Assembly (NCBI GenBank): GCA_023417885.1
Contig: JAEZED010000191.1
Location: forward strand, 1 to 9,644
DNA: 9,644 bases
DNA from: Planctomycetota bacterium
Lineage (GTDB): Bacteria; Planctomycetota; Phycisphaerae; Tepidisphaerales; Tepidisphaeraceae
Direction of reading: 5' to 3'
Of the stretch, positions 5,850-9,644 are shown in pieces. Each line of letters opens with the position of its first letter. Within the stretch, counting starts at the first letter, position 1. The notes under the pieces are model-generated. The model searched no databases. It had not been told where the DNA came from and worked only from the letters and a program-made list of their open reading frames with translations. Position numbers and translations under genes: made by a program.

Positions 5850-6719
5850 TCACGTCGGCTCGGCGGCGATCGAACGCTGGGGCGCCTCCACCGGCGACCC
5901 CGGCGCCGCGGGCGAAGAACGCGCCGCGCCGGCCGCGCGCGCGGGGCGCGAGCGCGCTTCGCGGGAGCCCGATCCGGAGAGCGCGCCCCGCGGGCCGATC
6001 ACCCCGCCGCTGATCAGGAGGCGCATCGCCTCCTCCACGGTCATGGGAAGCTCGACGACGCCCGAGCGCGGCACGACCATCACGTATCCGCTGAAGGCCG
6101 TCGGGCTGCTCGGAATGAAGACTGTCACCATCTCCTGCTGCGTCGTCTCCGACAGCGCCGGCAGGCCAGGACCGGTGACGAGGCCGACCGACCAGATCTC
6201 GCTGGCATGCGGCTTCACCGCCACCACGCGGCTGCCGGTGAACTGCGTGTCGCGCTCGGTCAGCAGGAAGTCGGTCACCTGCTTCACCGCCGGGTAGAGG
6301 GCGCGTACGACGGGCACCCTCAGCACGAGGCGCTCCAGCAGGCGGTAGAAGGCGCGGCCGATGAAGTTGCCGACCAGCAGCCCCACGAGATAGATCAGCA
6401 CCAGCGCCAGGAGCACGCCCAGCGGCTTGGAATACCACGCATCGTCGAGGATGCGCCGGATGTGACCGGCGCTGGTCGGCTCGACCCACCCCTGCTCGAC
6501 CGCGAGATACCAGAGCCGGCCGATGGCCCAGATGATGTACCAGCCGATCGAGTCCCAGAGGAAGTTGAGGACGTACCAGATCAGCGCGATCGTGATGACG
6601 GTCGGCAGGAGCGTGCCCAGGCCGCGCAGGAAGAAGCGCTGGAAATCCTCCGAGAAACCGGATCGCCTCCGCGTGCGGCGAACGGGCGCTTCGGAATGGC
6701 TCGGGCTGGGGAGGGTCAT
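5850..6719 (-). CDS. DUF502-family integral membrane protein
   Basis: Conserved bacterial membrane protein of unknown biochemical role, 289 residues. A basic N-terminus (PVRRTRRRS) precedes TM1 at about 33-55 (GLGTLLPTVITIALIWYV). A second hydrophobic stretch is at about 56-75, and the last strong TM is at about 99-122 (PLGVLLALVLIYLVGLLVG). The family signatures follow: VPVVRALYPAVKQVTDFL (135-152), VFIPSSPTAFSGYVMVVPRS (200-219) and VELPMTVEEAMRLLISGGV (222-240). Residues 245-289 are a disordered-looking Ala/Arg/Ser/Pro tail. The open frame extends to 7109 inside the upstream gene, but the family domain begins just after the ATG at 6719. A GTG at 6770 is the only alternative in the gap. No clear Shine-Dalgarno. 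The stop is 242 bases from hpf, so an operon link is possible but not certain. Confidence 0.88.
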   Translation of the reverse strand: MTLPSPSHSEAPVRRTRRRSGFSEDFQRFFLRGLGTLLPTVITIALIWYVLNFLWDSIGWYIIWAIGRLWYLAVEQGWVEPTSAGHIRRILDDAWYSKPLGVLLALVLIYLVGLLVGNFIGRAFYRLLERLVLRVPVVRALYPAVKQVTDFLLTERDTQFTGSRVVAVKPHASEIWSVGLVTGPGLPALSETTQQEMVTVFIPSSPTAFSGYVMVVPRSGVVELPMTVEEAMRLLISGGVIGPRGALSGSGSREARSRPARAAGAARSSPAAPGSPVEAPQRSIAAEPT

Positions 6720-6805
6720 CGGCGGGGCGCCAACGGCAGCGAAGGGGAAACTTTCCGAGTTTACCGCCACTCTCCGCGCCGCATCAAACGCATCCCGTCG
6801 GGCCC

Positions 6806-9644
6806 TCAGGGACCTGCGGGCACGGGCGACGGCACGGCGCCGGGTCCCGGCTGGGTGGCGGGCTGCGTCGCCGGACGCTGGCGGTTGTAGACCAGCACGT
6901 TGCGCGCGAAGGCGCGCGCGGTGGCGTCGGGGTCGTTCTCCGCCAGCGGCGCCACGAGCTGCTCGACGAGATCGGCGTCGGGAATGAGCGTGGAGGCGGC
7001 CAGCATGCCCACGATGCGCGCCTCGAACGCTTCGGCGGCGAGCAGTTGCCGGGCGACGCGCACGCGATCTTCGGGGGCGACGGACGCGGCGGTGGAGTAC
7101 TTCAGCCACGCGTTGGCGGCGGCATCCCGGCCGGAGAGGCCGACGTTGGATCCGGCGCGGCGCAGCGCGTTCTGAAGCTGCCCAGCGACGGAACGCAGGG
7201 GCGCCAGCTCGGAATCGGGGGCGTTCTCCTGCTGCCGGCGCGTGATGTACTGCACGAGCCAGTCAAGCTGGCCCTGCGCCCACTGCGCCGTGCGCATGCG
7301 CACGAGCGGCTCACCCGTCCGCAGCAGCTCCAGGCGCTGCTCCATCACGCCGGCGAAGTTCGGGTTGTTCAGGTCCAGCGCGAAACCGCTGCGCGTCAGC
7401 ACGCGGCTGAGACGCTGGCTCTGGCCGCCCGGGGCGGTGGCGAGCGCCACGCCCTGCTCCGTCTGCACCGTCGCCGGGTTGGTCGAGACATCGCCGAAGA
7501 TCGTCAGGCTCAGTTGAGGGGCCTGCCGCATCAGCGCTGAAAGGCGCGGGCCGTCCAGCCGAACCACCTGCGTGATCTTCTCGCCCGGATCCAGCCGCAC
7601 GCCGCCCCAGATCTCCACGACGTTCGCCGCCGGCACCGGCTGCTCCTGCGGAAGCTGGCCGCGCACCCGCGCGTCAAGCCGCAGCGTCGGATGAATCAGA
7701 CCCTCGGGGCCGATCGTGATCGGGTGACGACCCGAGTTGCGGATCGAGACCTCCACGAGCATCGGCTCGCCATATTCGTGCCGCACGACCTGCGGTACCC
7801 CGACGAGGCTGTAGAAGTCGCTCACCTCCGCCGGATCGAGCAGGCCGAAGAGCTCTGGCGGAAGCGTCTGCATCGCCTCCCGCACCTCCGGCGCGTCCTC
7901 ATGCGGCTCCACGCGCGCCCCATAGGGACGCAGCGCATCGGCGAGGAAAGCACGCACGAGTCCCGTCGGGCTGCTCGTCAGAAGGGCCTGGGCACGATCC
8001 TCCATGCCCTCCTCGCCGTCGGTCATCAGCAGCAGCGCCAGGTGCGAGAGCGCATCCTGCGACGACACCATCTCGAGGCGGGCCCGCGCCTCCTCCGGCT
8101 GGTTCTGCCGCCAGAGCTGCCACCCCTCGAGCCGGGCGAGCGTCGCGCTGTCGGCCGGCACCAGCAACGCCAGCGCCTCCAGGATCGCCGGGTCGGTCGG
8201 CTGGGCGCGGTAGTAGAGGTCGAGCCACGCCAGGTCCGCGAGCGACACCGCGTAACGTGCCGCCAGCGCCCGGCGCTGGGGCGGGAGATCGTCCGCCGAA
8301 AGCTGCCGCGCCTCGGCGACGACATCCGGCAGCGCCGTCTCCGGCACGGGCGGAATGCCCTGCTGCTGATCGGCCGGCGCTGCCGCGGGAGGCTGCGGCT
8401 GGCCCGCCAGCTCCCGGCTGATCGGCATGAGGCCGCGCGCGCGGATGAGATTGCCGCTGCGGTCGGCGGCGGCGATGCGGGCCACCTGGTTCGCGCCGCC
8501 CGCATCTGCCACCATCGGCTCCAGCAGCACGGCGTCTCCCTGCGCCGGCGCCAGGCCGGGCACTTCCGTCCCGTCCCAGGCGGTGAGCGGCTGCTGCTCC
8601 AGTGCAAGCAGGACCTGCTGCGCCGCCTGAGGGCGCCCGGTGACGAGCTGGATCGCCGCGACGTCGCGCATCAGCTCCGCGGGCGGCGCCATCCCCAGCG
8701 ACCGGTAGACCTGCCCGACGCGCTGGTACATCTGGTGCGCGTCCTCGACGAGGCCGGCCAATGCCAGTTCCTCGGCGATGCGCGCCAGCACGGTCGGCTG
8801 GAAGAGGTTGCTGCGGGCCAGCATCGCCAGCGCGTCGACGCGCTGGGCGGGCGTCGCGCCCGTCGCCAGCTGCCGCTCGTAGAAGAGCTGAAGCGCCTGC
8901 GGGCTGTACGGATTCAGCGCCACCGCCTGCTCGAGCATCACGTCGGCGCCCGAGTCGTCCATCGCCTCGCGCAGCAGCAGCGACGCCATGGTCGCGGCGT
9001 GGCTGCGAACCTCTTCCGGCACCCGGTCACTCGCCGCGACGCGCGTCAGGTAGCTCAGGCGATCGTCCGCGACTTCCATCCGGTCGGCGCTGAGATCGAT
9101 GTAGCGGATCTGCGCCAGCACGTCGTCCGGCCGCAGCCGGCGGTAGTGCTCCAGCGCCTCGAGCGCCCCCTCGCGATCTCCCGTTGCCAGGCGCATCTCC
9201 ACCAGTTCACGCGCCAGCCGCGCGTCCTCCGGCGCAAGACGCACGGCCGCCGTCTGGAGCGTGGCGGCCTGGTCGATCATCGCCGCCGAGGGCGACTCCG
9301 TGTGAAGGGTGCCGGCGGCGAACTCCGCGAAGAGTTGCGCCAGGGCCTGCCCGTCCGGCGTGGGGGTCTCGACGAACACGAGCGTCGGCTCGCGCTCGGT
9401 GGGCGCGGCCTGGGTGGTCGGTCCCGTCGTCGGCTGCGTGGCGGGCTCGGTCGTGGGCGAGGTGGTGGGCGCTGTGCTCGGCCCGGTCGCGGGACGCGTG
9501 GCGGGCCCGGTCGCGGGGCCGGTGGTCGATCGGGTGGCCGGCCGCGTGGTCTGGCGCGTCGCCGGACGCGTGGTCGGATCCTGGGTGCTTCGCGTGCCGG
9601 GGCGCGACGGCAGCTCGGGCCACGTCGGCTCAACCGGCTCCTCC
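6806..9644 (-). CDS. Large TPR-like protein with Pro/Thr-repeat linker, N-terminus outside the window
   Basis: I do not recognise a named gene. 945 residues are visible, the frame stays open to the right edge and the true start is upstream. A GTG at 9379 exists but is not the likely start, since in-frame coding continues past it. In visible-residue numbering: 23-78 is a run of 14 Pro-rich tetrapeptides (PTTR, PATR, PATG, PTTE and similar). About 121-348 are TPR-like helical pairs (GDREGALEALEHYRRLRPDD, ALNPYSPQALQLFYERQLATG). A Pro/Gln/Ala-rich spacer follows, then a second helical block at 463-578. About 613-738 is beta-rich and Ig-like in pattern (PMLVEVSIRNSGRHPITIGPEG, RLDPGEKITQVVRLDG). 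About 768-918 is helical. The end echoes the linker with PATQPATQ. No catalytic motif is visible. The Pro/Thr linker suggests a spacer, perhaps between a membrane anchor or secretion signal and the domains seen here, but that N-terminus is not visible. Confidence 0.85.
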   Translation of the reverse strand, partial: EEPVEPTWPELPSRPGTRSTQDPTTRPATRQTTRPATRSTTGPATGPATRPATGPSTAPTTSPTTEPATQPTTGPTTQAAPTEREPTLVFVETPTPDGQALAQLFAEFAAGTLHTESPSAAMIDQAATLQTAAVRLAPEDARLARELVEMRLATGDREGALEALEHYRRLRPDDVLAQIRYIDLSADRMEVADDRLSYLTRVAASDRVPEEVRSHAATMASLLLREAMDDSGADVMLEQAVALNPYSPQALQLFYERQLATGATPAQRVDALAMLARSNLFQPTVLARIAEELALAGLVEDAHQMYQRVGQVYRSLGMAPPAELMRDVAAIQLVTGRPQAAQQVLLALEQQPLTAWDGTEVPGLAPAQGDAVLLEPMVADAGGANQVARIAAADRSGNLIRARGLMPISRELAGQPQPPAAAPADQQQGIPPVPETALPDVVAEARQLSADDLPPQRRALAARYAVSLADLAWLDLYYRAQPTDPAILEALALLVPADSATLARLEGWQLWRQNQPEEARARLEMVSSQDALSHLALLLMTDGEEGMEDRAQALLTSSPTGLVRAFLADALRPYGARVEPHEDAPEVREAMQTLPPELFGLLDPAEVSDFYSLVGVPQVVRHEYGEPMLVEVSIRNSGRHPITIGPEGLIHPTLRLDARVRGQLPQEQPVPAANVVEIWGGVRLDPGEKITQVVRLDGPRLSALMRQAPQLSLTIFGDVSTNPATVQTEQGVALATAPGGQSQRLSRVLTRSGFALDLNNPNFAGVMEQRLELLRTGEPLVRMRTAQWAQGQLDWLVQYITRRQQENAPDSELAPLRSVAGQLQNALRRAGSNVGLSGRDAAANAWLKYSTAASVAPEDRVRVARQLLAAEAFEARIVGMLAASTLIPDADLVEQLVAPLAENDPDATARAFARNVLVYNRQRPATQPATQPGPGAVPSPVPAGP
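9410..9577 (-). repeat. 14-copy imperfect 12-base repeat encoding P-(A/T)-T-X
   Basis: Fourteen in-frame 12-base units, all encoding X-(A/T/S)-T-X tetrapeptides, twelve of them starting with Pro. The fourth residue varies (Arg, Gly, Ala, Ser, Glu, Gln). The Arg-ending units cluster at the N-terminal side and the Glu/Gln/Ser units at the C-terminal side. A two-copy echo (PATQPATQ) is at 6851-6874, at the other end of the same gene. Confidence 0.85.

Noticed and set aside
5263..6489. hpf as a 408-residue fusion protein
   Set aside because: The upstream half is an out-of-frame Arg/Gly/Ala reading of the DUF502 gene. The hpf family start at 5607 has a strong Shine-Dalgarno.
5850..7109. DUF502 protein with a 130-residue N-terminal extension
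   Set aside because: The extra part is an out-of-frame, Arg/Ala-rich reading of the TPR gene's 3' end. The family domain begins after the ATG at 6719.
9207..9633. Minus-strand frames of 138 and 118 codons rich in His/Arg/Pro at the right edge
   Set aside because: They are alternative-frame readings of the 12-base Pro/Thr repeat. The frame continuous with the TPR protein is the coding one.

Overview
The window is very GC-rich and tightly coded, and every gene I can support is on the minus strand. In order of transcription (right to left) they are: a large TPR-type protein with a Pro/Thr repeat (partial, runs off the right edge); a DUF502-family membrane protein; hpf (ribosome hibernation factor); ptsN (EIIA); ptsH (HPr); ptsI (Enzyme I); and a Rne/Rng-family ribonuclease (partial, runs off the left edge). 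No tRNA, rRNA, CRISPR array or mobile element was seen. The protein families and the style of the TPR protein suggest a planctomycete-like bacterium, perhaps Phycisphaerae. That placement is inference from gene content only.

Right part (about 5850-9644): the TPR protein starts outside the window. Its visible part opens with a run of 14 Pro-(Ala/Thr)-Thr-X tetrapeptides, followed by helical repeats, a beta-rich segment and a helical C-terminal domain. An 86-base gap separates it from the DUF502 membrane protein.

Centre (about 4276-5850): hpf, ptsN and ptsH follow with short gaps. This resembles the hpf-ptsN-HPr block downstream of rpoN in Proteobacteria, but no rpoN or rapZ is visible. With ptsI the genes form a complete EI -> HPr -> EIIA phosphorelay with no visible EIIB or EIIC permease, which points to a regulatory rather than a sugar-uptake PTS. 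Two GC-rich hairpins lie directly after the hpf and ptsH stop codons.

Left part (1-4276): ptsI has all key active-site residues. About 330 bases without a convincing gene hold two adjacent hairpins and a weak promoter candidate. The ribonuclease follows, with an intact catalytic core, a serine in place of the second Cys of the zinc-link motif, and an acidic tail carrying three octa/nona-arginine tracts.

Taken together, the genes put translation hibernation, a regulatory phosphorelay and RNA turnover on one strand in one cluster. Co-regulation is plausible but cannot be shown from sequence alone.
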